NCBI GenBank assembly: GCA_002383405.1
Contig: DFYS01000007.1
Coordinates: forward strand, 1-17,194
Length of the DNA: 17,194 nucleotides
Source of the DNA: Moorella sp. UBA4076
GTDB lineage: Bacteria > Bacillota > DSM-521 > Neomoorellales > Neomoorellaceae
Reading direction: 5' to 3'
Shown: piece by piece, positions 1 to 6,164 of the stretch
Position numbering within the stretch: the stretch's first letter is position 1
How the letters are laid out: every line of letters starts with the position of its first letter
Translations under genes and position numbers: made by a program
The notes under the pieces: generated by a model
Told to the model about the DNA's origin: nothing
The model's input: the letters and a program-made list of their open reading frames with translations, nothing else
Database searches by the model: none

Positions 1-27
1 ATATGATTCTGCTGCAAAAAGTCTTTA

Positions 28-251
28 TTAGTGCCTTACGGCTTCAAAACTGCAATAAAAAACAAGTTGTTTAGGCCGCCATAGCCAGCAAAGGAGAAAT
101 GGTCACGCCGACAAGATTGGGTTGTGGGCGGAGCCCGCTTTAGTACCTTACGGCTTCAAAACTGCCATAAAAAACAAGTTGTTTAAGCCGCTATAGCCAG
201 CAAAGGAGAAATGGTCACGTCAGCAAGATTGGGTTGTGGGCGGAGCCAGCT
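28..251. repeat. Two-copy 112-bp tandem repeat upstream of murA
   Basis: Two head-to-tail units, 28-139 and 140-251, differ at about 8 of 112 positions by manual alignment. Each begins with TTAG and contains a potential hairpin: CGGCTT pairs with AGGCCG in unit 1 (39-44 with 73-78) and with AAGCCG in unit 2 (151-156 with 185-190). An inner AAAACT arm pairs with AGTT..TT around an A-rich loop. The only difference in the outer stem turns a U-G pair into a U-A pair, so pairing is kept. The repeat ends about 12 bp before the extended -10 element of murA. It could be an untranslated or regulatory element, or a copy of a dispersed genomic repeat. The window edge may hide further copies upstream. 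Confidence 0.85.
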
Positions 252-263
252 TTAGAAGTTATA

Positions 264-287
264 TGCTATAATAAATCTTAATATAAT
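264..287 (+). promoter_or_regulatory. Probable murA promoter (extended -10)
   Basis: TGCTATAAT at 264-272 is a perfect extended -10 element (TGn plus TATAAT). A second TATAAT lies at 282-287. No convincing -35 hexamer sits 16-18 bp upstream of either, which extended -10 promoters tolerate. The distance to the murA TTG start is about 55 bp. It is also the first unique sequence after the tandem repeat. Confidence 0.55.
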
Positions 288-328
288 AAGCCTGGACAAG
301 AGGCTTAAATCGAAGGGGCTAAGGGAAA

Positions 329-1585
329 TTGGAGGCATTGGTTATCGGCGGACAGGCACGCCTGCAGGGACGGGTGGCGATCAGCGGCGCCAAGAATGCG
401 GTGCTGCCCATTATTGCCGCCTGCCTGTTGACTGAGGATGAGTGTTACCTGGAAGACATTCCCCGCCTGGCTGATGTGGATACCATGTGCGGGGTTATCA
501 GCGAAATGGGGGCTACTGTTTATCCCGACGGGGGGCAGTGTTTAAGGGTGGCCGCCGGCGCCCTGCCGGGGCTGGAGCCACCCTATGAATTTGTCCGCCG
601 CATGCGGGCTTCCTTCCTGGTCATGGGGCCGCTGCTGGCGCGTACGGGGCGGGTGCGGGTTTCCCTGCCCGGCGGCTGCGCCATCGGCGCCCGTCCCATC
701 GATCTGCATCTCAAAGGCATGGCCGCCCTGGGGGCCAGGATCGCCGTCAATAAAGGTAACGTTGAGGCAGAAGCCAGGCAGCTACAGGGTGCGGCCGTTT
801 ATCTGGATTTTCCCAGCGTCGGAGCGACGGAGAACATTATGATGGCTGCCAGCCTGGCTGCGGGGACAACGACCATCGAAAACGCCGCCGGCGAGCCGGA
901 GATAGTCGACCTGGCCAATTTTATCAACGCCATGGGCGGCCGGGTCAGCGGCGCCGGCACCAGGGTTATCAAAATCGAAGGCGTCAAAGAGCTCCACGGC
1001 GCCCGCCATGCCGTCATTCCCGACCGGGTCGAGGCCGGCACCTTTATGATCGCCGCAGCGGCCACCGGCGGCGATGTTTTCCTGGAGAATATCATTTCCA
1101 CCCACTTGAAGGCGGTGATGGCCAAACTGGCCGAAACCGGGGTCAGCCTGGAAGAAATAGACGGCGGCCTGCGCGTCCGCGCCGGACAGCCCCTGAAAGC
1201 GGTGGATATCAAGACCATGCCTTACCCCGGCTTTCCAACGGACATGCAGGCGCAGTTCATGGCGCTGCTGACCACGGCGCGGGGCAGCAGTGTAGTTACG
1301 GAGACGGTTTTCGAGAATCGCTTCATGCATGTCAATGAACTACGGCGGATGGGGGCCAACATTGTCATCGAAGGGCACTGCGCCGTAGTGAAGGGCAAAG
1401 ACAGGCTCATCGGGGCGCCGGTCAAGGCCACCGACCTGCGCGCCGGCGCCGCCCTGGTGATAGCCGGCCTGATGGCTGAAGGGGAAACAGCCATATCCTG
1501 CGTCCACCACATCGACCGCGGCTATGAAAACCTGGTGAGTAAGCTCCAGTCCCTGGGAGCGCAGGTACGCCGGGAAGAGAGGTAA
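329..1585 (+). CDS. murA: UDP-N-acetylglucosamine 1-carboxyvinyltransferase
   Basis: This cytoplasmic enzyme transfers the enolpyruvyl group of PEP to UDP-GlcNAc, the first committed step of peptidoglycan precursor synthesis. The 418-aa length fits the family. Family landmarks are visible: SGAKN with Lys22-Asn23 for substrate binding, PGGCAIGARP with Cys117 (the PEP- and fosfomycin-reactive cysteine), and GFPTD with Asp305, the general-base position. The TTG start gives the usual N-terminus MEALVIGG and has AAGGGG/AAGGGA just upstream; the next TTG at 338 would cut the first strand short. Gene order before spoIID matches B. subtilis murAA, so the main elongation paralogue is likely. The gene is convergent with mazF and ends in a strong hairpin terminator. 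Confidence 0.97.
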   Translation: MEALVIGGQARLQGRVAISGAKNAVLPIIAACLLTEDECYLEDIPRLADVDTMCGVISEMGATVYPDGGQCLRVAAGALPGLEPPYEFVRRMRASFLVMGPLLARTGRVRVSLPGGCAIGARPIDLHLKGMAALGARIAVNKGNVEAEARQLQGAAVYLDFPSVGATENIMMAASLAAGTTTIENAAGEPEIVDLANFINAMGGRVSGAGTRVIKIEGVKELHGARHAVIPDRVEAGTFMIAAAATGGDVFLENIISTHLKAVMAKLAETGVSLEEIDGGLRVRAGQPLKAVDIKTMPYPGFPTDMQAQFMALLTTARGSSVVTETVFENRFMHVNELRRMGANIVIEGHCAVVKGKDRLIGAPVKATDLRAGAALVIAGLMAEGETAISCVHHIDRGYENLVSKLQSLGAQVRREER

Positions 1586-1591
1586 GAAAAT

Positions 1592-1620
1592 GCCCGGCCA
1601 GGCGCCGGGCTATTTCTTTA
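1592..1620 (+). terminator. murA/mazF bidirectional terminator
   Basis: A perfect 7-bp GC stem, GCCCGGC (1592-1598) with GCCGGGC (1604-1610), has a 5-nt loop and is followed by TATTTCTTT on the plus strand. On the minus strand the same hairpin is followed by ATTTTCTT. It therefore suits both convergent genes, murA and mazF, and the mazF stop codon touches its edge. Confidence 0.85.
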
Positions 1621-1954
1621 AGCCGAAACTAACATGGATCGCTTCTTCGACCGCGTCCATTTTGGCGGCATTGATCTGGCCTATTTTTTTGACCAGGCGG
1701 GATTGATCAATGGTCATAATTTGCTCCAGTTTTACAATACTGGGCCTGTCCAACCCGCTTTCTTCAGGGTTTAAGTGGACATGAAACGGATAGGGACGAG
1801 GTACTGTCGAGCTGATTGTGGCTACTATCGTTGTCGGGCTATATTTGTTACCGGTATCGTTCTGGATTATCAGGGCCGGTCTAAGGCCTTCTTGCTCACT
1901 TCCCCGACCGGGCGACCAGTCTACCAGGTAAATTTCGCCCTTTTTACATTCCAT
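1610..1954 (-). CDS. mazF: MazF-family mRNA interferase toxin (EndoA/PemK type)
   Basis: This 114-aa protein is expected to be a sequence-specific endoribonuclease that stops growth when freed from its antitoxin. It matches the MazF/EndoA pattern from end to end: KKGEIYLVDWSPGRGSEQ at the N-terminus (GSEQ and the following RPALIIQND are hallmarks), then a central TTIVATISS strand and VKLEQIMTIDQSRL in the second half. I chose the internal ATG at 1954 rather than the upstream ATG at 1999. It has GGAGG 9 nt before it, gives the canonical MECKKGEIY start, and overlaps the antitoxin stop by 11 bp, typical of translational coupling. The cleavage site cannot be read from the sequence; B. subtilis EndoA cuts at UACAU. 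Confidence 0.93.
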   Translation of the reverse strand: MECKKGEIYLVDWSPGRGSEQEGLRPALIIQNDTGNKYSPTTIVATISSTVPRPYPFHVHLNPEESGLDRPSIVKLEQIMTIDQSRLVKKIGQINAAKMDAVEEAIHVSFGLKK

Positions 1955-2183
1955 GCAGGGCAACCTCCGCCTGAGCGGCAACGGCCTTTTCAGCCTCATG
2001 CCGGTTTTCGGCGGCCATCTCCTGATAACCGGCGGCCATTAAAGCCTCCAGATCCTCCTGCCGTTTTTTTTCCAACAGCTTCTGGACGGCTCCGCTTCTA
2101 GTGAGCGCCATCCTTTTGGCCAGGGCATCAAGCAGCTGCACCATCTCACGGGGCAGGCTGATGCTAATCCTTTCGGTACTCAT
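1944..2183 (-). CDS. mazE: MazE/EndoAI-like ribbon-helix-helix antitoxin
   Basis: A 79-aa protein expected to neutralise MazF by direct binding and to repress its own operon. The N-terminal ERISISLPREMVQLLDALA (residues 4-22) is a ribbon-helix-helix DNA-binding fold. The C-terminal segment from about residue 47 (LMAAGYQEMAAEN) resembles the toxin-binding tail of B. subtilis EndoAI. The start has GGAGG 7 nt upstream (2191-2195 on the minus strand). The gene precedes and overlaps mazF in the usual antitoxin-first order. It belongs to the RHH type, not the AbrB-fold MazE of E. coli, so the symbol follows the partner toxin. Confidence 0.9.
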   Translation of the reverse strand: MSTERISISLPREMVQLLDALAKRMALTRSGAVQKLLEKKRQEDLEALMAAGYQEMAAENRHEAEKAVAAQAEVALHGM

Positions 2184-2202
2184 AATCCCACCTCCCGGCT
2201 AC

Positions 2203-2245
2203 AGGATAGCATACGATCGGTAATACAGTCAATAATAATCTGACT
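2203..2245 (-). promoter_or_regulatory. mazEF promoter with possible operator
   Basis: On the minus strand, TTGACT (2227-2232) and TATCCT (2203-2208) are 18 bp apart, and the -10 has an extended TGC in front. An inverted repeat AGTCA-N9-TGACT (2227-2245 on plus) overlaps the -35. A site there would suit autorepression by the RHH antitoxin, but the operator role is inference. Confidence 0.6.
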
Positions 2246-2269
2246 CCTATCCGGAGTAATATAACGCTG

Positions 2270-2298
2270 CCGCCGCTCTAAAGCGGCGGTCTTTTTTT
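2270..2298 (+). terminator. Strong plus-strand intrinsic terminator
   Basis: Perfect 8-bp stem CCGCCGCT (2270-2277) with AGCGGCGG (2282-2289), loop CTAA, followed by TCTTTTTTT. It points along the plus strand, yet no plus-strand gene lies directly upstream: the nearest is murA, which has its own terminator 680 bp earlier. The minus-strand side has no U-tract. Confidence 0.85.
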
Positions 2299-2419
2299 GG
2301 TCAAGCCCTCATATATATGGACATAGCTGGTGGACAAAACCGCATCCATCCCTTCCCGGGGACCCACCGGCGGTGGCGCGCCGCCCCGCCTCGCACATCT
2401 CATTCAGGGGGAGAGCACC

Positions 2420-3400
2420 ATGCGCAAACTGCTGGGCCTTTTCATTATCCTGATCTTCGCCGCCGTCATCATCCTGCCGGCGCTCATTATTGAAGGCGCC
2501 CGTCTCTTCCAGCCGCCGGTCAATATCCAGGCCGGCAAGCAGCTGGTGCGGGTTTACATGCACCAGACCGGTACGGTGGCCACCCTGCCCCTGGAAGAGT
2601 ATCTCACCGGCGTCGTGGCCGGGGAAATGCCGGCCGACTTTGAAATCGAGGCCCTCAAGGCCCAGGCCGTGGCCGCCCGGACTTACACCCTGAAAAAGGT
2701 CGAAGAAGCAAGGAGCAAGCCCGACAGCTATCACCCTGCGGCCGACATCTGCACTGACCCGGCCCACTGCCAGGCCTGGCTGGGCGACGACGTTTTGCGG
2801 CAACGCTGGGGCTTGATCGGTTTCTGGCGGCACAAGAATAAGATCCAGGCGGCCGTCGAGGCCACCCGCGGCATGGTCCTGACCTACCAGGGGAAACTCA
2901 TCGACCCCGTCTATCACGCCAACGGCGGCGGCCGCACGGAAAGCGCGGCCGCCGTCTGGGGCCGCGACCTGCCCTACCTGCAGAGCGTGCCCTCCCCCTG
3001 GGACCAGGACTCCCCCCGTTACCAGGCTGACCTCAGCTTCAGCCTGGCTGAATTGGACCGCAAACTGGGGGTCAACCTGGCGGCCGTCCCGGTGACAGCC
3101 CTGACACCGCCGGGAGGGACGGCCATGAAGGTGCTGGAAAAGACCGCCACCGGCCGCGTCAAAACCATCAAAATCGGCAATAAGACCGTCGCCGCCACCG
3201 AACTGCGGCAGCTCCTGGGCCTCCCTTCCACTGACTTTAGCTGGCAGGTCCAGGGCGACCGCATCACCTTCCACACCAGGGGTTACGGCCACGGCGTCGG
3301 CATGAGCCAGTACGGCGCCAACGGCATGGCCAAAGAAGGGAAAAACTTCGCCGCCATTCTTACCTACTACTACCGCGGCGCCAGGATTGAAAACCGCTAG
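2420..3400 (+). CDS. spoIID: Stage II sporulation protein D, septal peptidoglycan lytic transglycosylase
   Basis: This membrane-anchored mother-cell enzyme cleaves peptidoglycan glycan strands during engulfment, with SpoIIM and SpoIIP. The start ATG at 2420 (326 aa) is preceded by AGGGGGAGAG and gives a short basic N-terminus followed by one membrane helix (about residues 3-24). Reading from 2330 would add 30 residues with no signal character. The motif GEMP at 68-71 carries Glu69, the position of the catalytic glutamate, followed by the family block FEIEALKAQAVAARTY. His105, Cys111 and Cys117 have the 6-and-6 spacing of the zinc ligands described for C. difficile SpoIID. The C-terminal GYGHGVGMSQYGA motif is intact. 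A sigma-E promoter is expected; only a poor candidate (ACATAGC-N15-CATCCATC, from 2321) was seen. No terminator follows. Confidence 0.96.
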   Translation: MRKLLGLFIILIFAAVIILPALIIEGARLFQPPVNIQAGKQLVRVYMHQTGTVATLPLEEYLTGVVAGEMPADFEIEALKAQAVAARTYTLKKVEEARSKPDSYHPAADICTDPAHCQAWLGDDVLRQRWGLIGFWRHKNKIQAAVEATRGMVLTYQGKLIDPVYHANGGGRTESAAAVWGRDLPYLQSVPSPWDQDSPRYQADLSFSLAELDRKLGVNLAAVPVTALTPPGGTAMKVLEKTATGRVKTIKIGNKTVAATELRQLLGLPSTDFSWQVQGDRITFHTRGYGHGVGMSQYGANGMAKEGKNFAAILTYYYRGARIENR

Positions 3401-3706
3401 GGCGTCCCCCCAGCAAAAGCATAAAAATAAGGGCTGGCATTTGCCGGAAGCGAGCGACCTGGCCCGGGTGGCGCAGCGGCCCAGGTGAAGCCAGGGAGCG
3501 AAGGCGGGGCCAGGGACAGGATGTTCGAGGTCGGCCTCTGAGGCTGGACGCCGAATAGGCCGCCCGGCATTCACAGTAACTGAGTTCCAGCAGCCAGTTC
3601 TTCGGTAATCGTACTATCTTTGGAGGTACCTGAGTTTAGTGAGTGCTGCGCGTCCGAGCCTGAGGCTGAACCGCAGGCCGCTCCCCGGGGGCCATGGAGC
3701 GAGCGT
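3401..3706 (+). other. Dyad-rich GC-rich intergenic stretch, candidate structured RNA or repeat element
   Basis: This gap has no plausible coding region but many potential pairings. TGCCGG (3442-3447) pairs with CCGGCA (3564-3569), extended by GCGACCT (3454-3460) with AGGCCGC (3557-3563, one mismatch). Local hairpins occur at ACCTGG/CCAGGT (3457-3486), GCCT/AGGC (3534-3544), AGCCT/AGGCT (3657-3667) and CGCTCC/GGAGCG (3679-3701). GAGCGA occurs three times (3452, 3496, 3697). TGAGGCTGrAC followed by AGGCCGC is present twice (3539-3563 and 3661-3681 region), suggesting an old internal duplication. Strand is unknown; plus is assumed from the neighbours. I do not recognise a named RNA family. Confidence 0.45.
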
Positions 3707-3736
3707 GTATTAAATCCCAAAATATGGGGCAGAATT
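3707..3736 (+). promoter_or_regulatory. Sigma-F-type forespore promoter of spoIIQ
   Basis: GTATT (3707-3711), 15 bp, then GGGCAGAATT (3727-3736) matches the sigma-F pattern GYATA-N15-GGnnAnAnTR with one deviation in each element and exact spacing. In B. subtilis spoIIQ is sigma-F dependent, which supports the reading. Sigma-G recognises a closely related pattern and is not excluded. It ends 21 bp before the start codon. Confidence 0.7.
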
Positions 3737-3757
3737 TAGCTGAGGTGATGTAAGCCA

Positions 3758-4504
3758 ATGCGGAAGATTCTGGCCTCATGGAAAAAATTGTTACCCGGGA
3801 AGCCGCTGCGGAAGTCGTTATTTTCAGCCGGTACGCTGGAAAGGGTACGCCGCGCTTTAAAACACCGCGGTCTCTACCTGGTACTGCTGGCGCTGTTATT
3901 CACCGGCAGCTACTACCTGGTAAGCAACGATGCGGTGTTCCGCAAGCCCGTCGTCCAGACTTTCCCCCGTGCTGCAGCACCGGCCCCCGCGGGCAACCCG
4001 GCGCCGCCGGAACCCCTGGCCGGCGCCACCACCGTACCACCGGAGATTCAGGAGCAGCCGGGAGCCCACAGCGCTCCGGCTACAGCTCCGGCCGGCAAGG
4101 AAGAAAGCCTGCCGGCTCTGGCCCTGCCGGTGACCGGCAAGATAGGTAACGGTTATGGTTTTGCCTATGCTCCGGCCTACGGTGACTACCGCTTCCACGC
4201 CGGCCTCGACCTGGAGGCTGCAGCCGGCAGCGAGGTCAAAGCAGCTGCCGCCGGAGTGGTCAAGCAGGTGGAACACAGTGACGCATGGCGCTACCGCCTG
4301 GTGATCGACACCAGTAACGGCTACCAGGTCGCATACGCCCATCTGGGCAGCATCAAGGTCGCCAAAGGGGACAGGGTCCAGACGGGAACCGTCCTGGGGA
4401 TTTTAAGCGAACCAGGTACGGCCGAAGCCGGCACCCCGGCGCACCTGCACCTGGAGCTGTTAAAAAACGGCAAGGCCATTGATCCGGTACCAGCCCTGCA
4501 ATAA
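3758..4504 (+). CDS. spoIIQ: Forespore protein SpoIIQ, LytM/M23 domain
   Basis: SpoIIQ sits in the forespore membrane and binds SpoIIIAH across the intermembrane space, holding engulfing membranes together and forming part of the feeding channel. The 248-aa protein has a basic N-terminus, one membrane helix (about 39-56), an Ala/Pro-rich linker (about 70-118) and a LytM/M23 domain (about 125-240). The metal ligands of active M23 peptidases look intact: His147-x3-Asp151 (HAGLD) and His229/His231 (HLHLE), with His195 in YAHL. B. subtilis SpoIIQ lacks the first histidine, whereas clostridial versions keep it. AGGTG lies about 10 nt before the ATG. Assignment rests on domain order plus position between spoIID and spoIIID, since M23 proteins are otherwise numerous. 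Confidence 0.92.
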   Translation: MRKILASWKKLLPGKPLRKSLFSAGTLERVRRALKHRGLYLVLLALLFTGSYYLVSNDAVFRKPVVQTFPRAAAPAPAGNPAPPEPLAGATTVPPEIQEQPGAHSAPATAPAGKEESLPALALPVTGKIGNGYGFAYAPAYGDYRFHAGLDLEAAAGSEVKAAAAGVVKQVEHSDAWRYRLVIDTSNGYQVAYAHLGSIKVAKGDRVQTGTVLGILSEPGTAEAGTPAHLHLELLKNGKAIDPVPALQ

Positions 4505-4567
4505 GTTCTTTTTTCGGCAGCCTGCCAATAAAATTATAGCGGAGTTGAAATTGGGAGGCTGCCCCCC

Positions 4568-4825
4568 ATGCAGGATTATATCCAGGAAAGGGTATTACAA
4601 ATAGCCGCCTACATCGTGGAGTACCATTGTACTGTCCGCCGGGCGGCTACTATTTTTAATGTCAGCAAAAGTACTGTCCACAAGGACGTCGCCGAACGCC
4701 TGCCGCGCCTCAACGAAAACCTGGCGCAGGAGGTCAGGGCGGTGCTCAATACCAACAAGGCCGAACGCCACCTGCGGGGCGGCGAAGCCACCCGAAAAAA
4801 ATATCAAGAAATGCAGGTTTTTTGA
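4568..4825 (+). CDS. spoIIID: Sporulation transcription factor SpoIIID
   Basis: A small DNA-binding protein that activates or represses many sigma-E genes in the mother cell and helps bring on sigma-K. The 85-aa sequence begins MQDYIQERVLQIAAYIVE and carries a helix-turn-helix at about 23-44 (VRRAATIFNVSKSTVHKDV), followed by the signature ERLPRLNENLAQEV and RHLRGGEATRKKY, close to the B. subtilis protein (93 aa). GGGAGG lies 9 nt before the ATG. It starts 63 bp after spoIIQ. The short gap holds GGCA-GCC-TGCC (about 4517-4527), too weak and without a U-tract to count as a terminator. A separate sigma-E promoter is expected from the family but I could not pick one out. Confidence 0.97.
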   Translation: MQDYIQERVLQIAAYIVEYHCTVRRAATIFNVSKSTVHKDVAERLPRLNENLAQEVRAVLNTNKAERHLRGGEATRKKYQEMQVF

Positions 4826-4902
4826 CTGATCAAACAGGAATTCCTTCCTCTTCTGGAGAATAAATCACAATACTGCCACGGGAGAGGAAAGGAGCAGGAT
4901 TA

Positions 4903-5937
4903 ATGTTCGGCCTGGGTCATCAAGATATGGGTATCGATTTGGGGACAGCCACCGTGCTGGTCTTCCTGCAGGGTAAGGGTATCGTTCTCCAGGAGCCTTC
5001 GGTGGTGGCCATGGACCGCGACCGGGGCCAGATTTTCGCCGTAGGTGAAGAGGCCCGGCGCATGCTGGGCCGCACGCCGGGCAATATCATCGCCCTGCGG
5101 CCTTTACGGGACGGGGTTATCGCCGACTACGACAGCACGGAAAAGATGCTGCGTTACTTTATCGCCAAAGCCTGTGGCCGCCAGGGCTTATTTCGGCCGC
5201 GGGTCATGGTCTGCATTCCCTCCGGGGTCACCGGGGTGGAAGAGCGGGCTGTACGCCAGGCAGCCCAGCAGGCCGGGGCCAGGCAGGCCTTCGTTATCGA
5301 GGAACCCCTGGCGGCGGCCCTGGGAGCCGGCCTGGATATCGCTGAACCCAGCGGGGCGATGGTGGTGGATATCGGCGGCGGGACGACGGACATCGCCGTC
5401 CTCTCCCTGGGAGGGATTGTCTGCAGCAGTTCATTAAGGGTGGCCGGCGATAAATTCGATGAGGCCATCGTCCGCTATATCCGGCGCGAACACAACTTGA
5501 TGATCGGCGAACGCAGCGCCGAGGAATTGAAGATCCATATCGGCAGCGCGCATCCATCCTCCCGGGCGGAAAACAGCATGGACATCCGCGGCCGCGACCT
5601 GGTCACCGGTTTACCCAAAACGGTCAATATTACCTGCCGCGAGGTTTATAGCGCCATCCAGGAACCCCTGCAGCAAATAGTGAGCGCGGTCAAAGAGGTG
5701 CTGGAAAAAACCCCGCCGGAGCTGGCAGCCGACCTGGTGAACAGGGGCATCGTCATGACCGGCGGCGGCAGCCTCCTCCACGGCCTGGACTTGCTGTTGA
5801 GCGAAGAAACAGGCCTGCCGGTACACGTGGCCGACGACCCGGTATCCTGCGTCGCCCTGGGGACCGGCAAAGCCCTGACCATGCTCGATGCCTTGCAGCA
5901 GAGCAACTCCTCCGAAGGCCGCCACCGGCCTTTATAA
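4903..5937 (+). CDS. mbl: MreB/Mbl-family rod-shape actin homologue
   Basis: This bacterial actin polymerises under the membrane and directs lateral wall synthesis. The 344-aa protein shows the actin-fold nucleotide motifs: phosphate-1 GIDLGTA (10-16), phosphate-2 DIGGGTTDIAV (156-166), the EEP motif with the hydrolysis-associated Glu (about 133-135), and the adenosine motif TGGGSLLHGL (286-295). Position right after spoIIID is the B. subtilis mbl position, hence Mbl rather than MreB; sequence alone does not separate the paralogues. ATG at 4903 follows GGAG by 8 nt. TTGACT occurs at 4822-4827 but has no matching -10. The tail after about residue 330 is short and polar. In Bacillus flagellar hook genes follow; here a terminator and an efflux operon follow instead. 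Confidence 0.94.
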   Translation: MFGLGHQDMGIDLGTATVLVFLQGKGIVLQEPSVVAMDRDRGQIFAVGEEARRMLGRTPGNIIALRPLRDGVIADYDSTEKMLRYFIAKACGRQGLFRPRVMVCIPSGVTGVEERAVRQAAQQAGARQAFVIEEPLAAALGAGLDIAEPSGAMVVDIGGGTTDIAVLSLGGIVCSSSLRVAGDKFDEAIVRYIRREHNLMIGERSAEELKIHIGSAHPSSRAENSMDIRGRDLVTGLPKTVNITCREVYSAIQEPLQQIVSAVKEVLEKTPPELAADLVNRGIVMTGGGSLLHGLDLLLSEETGLPVHVADDPVSCVALGTGKALTMLDALQQSNSSEGRHRPL

Positions 5938-5958
5938 AGACGTCACGGCAAGGGGCAA

Positions 5959-6003
5959 GTAATCCCCCGGGGAATCCCCCGGAGGCCTGCTTACCTCTTT
6001 TTT
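5959..6003 (+). terminator. mbl intrinsic terminator
   Basis: CCGGGG (5967-5972) pairs with CCCCGG (5977-5982) around an AATC loop. An outer GTAA (5959-5962) can pair with TTAC (5991-5994), closing the structure, and CTCTTTTTT follows at 5995-6003. A second U-rich stretch, eight T at 6059-6066, follows weaker dyads around 6020-6043 and may be a back-up site. Confidence 0.65.
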
Positions 6004-6085
6004 AGTGCGCTTGCGGGGGCCTATTGGCCAACCATAGCAGGCAGGCTGAGCAGTTACCTTTTTTTTATAATTAAGATGGCAAGTA

Positions 6086-6114
6086 TTGCAGACCTTTCCA
6101 GGGCGCTATATAAT
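6086..6114 (+). promoter_or_regulatory. Sigma-A promoter of the efflux operon
   Basis: TTGCAG (6086-6091), a 17-bp spacer, then a perfect TATAAT (6109-6114). The predicted transcription start falls at about 6121, on the first base before the palindromic operator, so a bound repressor would block initiation. Confidence 0.75.
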
Positions 6115-6121
6115 AGGCTTA

Positions 6122-6141
6122 TTGACCGACCGTCCGGTCAA
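6122..6141. promoter_or_regulatory. TetR-family operator palindrome
   Basis: TTGACCG (6122-6128) and CGGTCAA (6135-6141) are perfect 7-bp inverted arms around the centre ACCGTC. Size and TGACCG-type arms are typical of TetR-family binding sites. It lies directly after the -10 of the efflux promoter, and a TetR gene closes the same locus, so repression by that protein is the simple model. No second copy was found in front of the TetR gene. Confidence 0.75.
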
Positions 6142-6164
6142 AAAAATGGGAAGCTGGAGGTAAC

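Noticed and set aside
99..255. A 14-codon reading frame with an AAGGAG just upstream in each 112-bp repeat unit (99-143 and 211-255), looking like leader peptides.
   Set aside because: The ribosome-binding site is only 2 nt from the ATG and the codon differences between copies change amino acids (P to S, T to A, P to Q), so there is no sign of protein-level constraint.
2330..2419. Upstream ATG extending SpoIID by 30 residues.
   Set aside because: The extension is Pro/Gly-rich, sits before the proper membrane anchor, and the internal ATG at 2420 has a strong ribosome-binding site.
2309..3574. Long minus-strand open frame of 421 codons opposite spoIID.
   Set aside because: It lies antisense to the clearly conserved spoIID gene, has Gly/Ala/Asp-rich low-information composition typical of GC-rich shadow frames, and no family motif.
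4505..4567. Terminator between spoIIQ and spoIIID (GGCA-GCC-TGCC).
   Set aside because: Four-base-pair stem without a following U-tract; the T-run precedes the hairpin instead.
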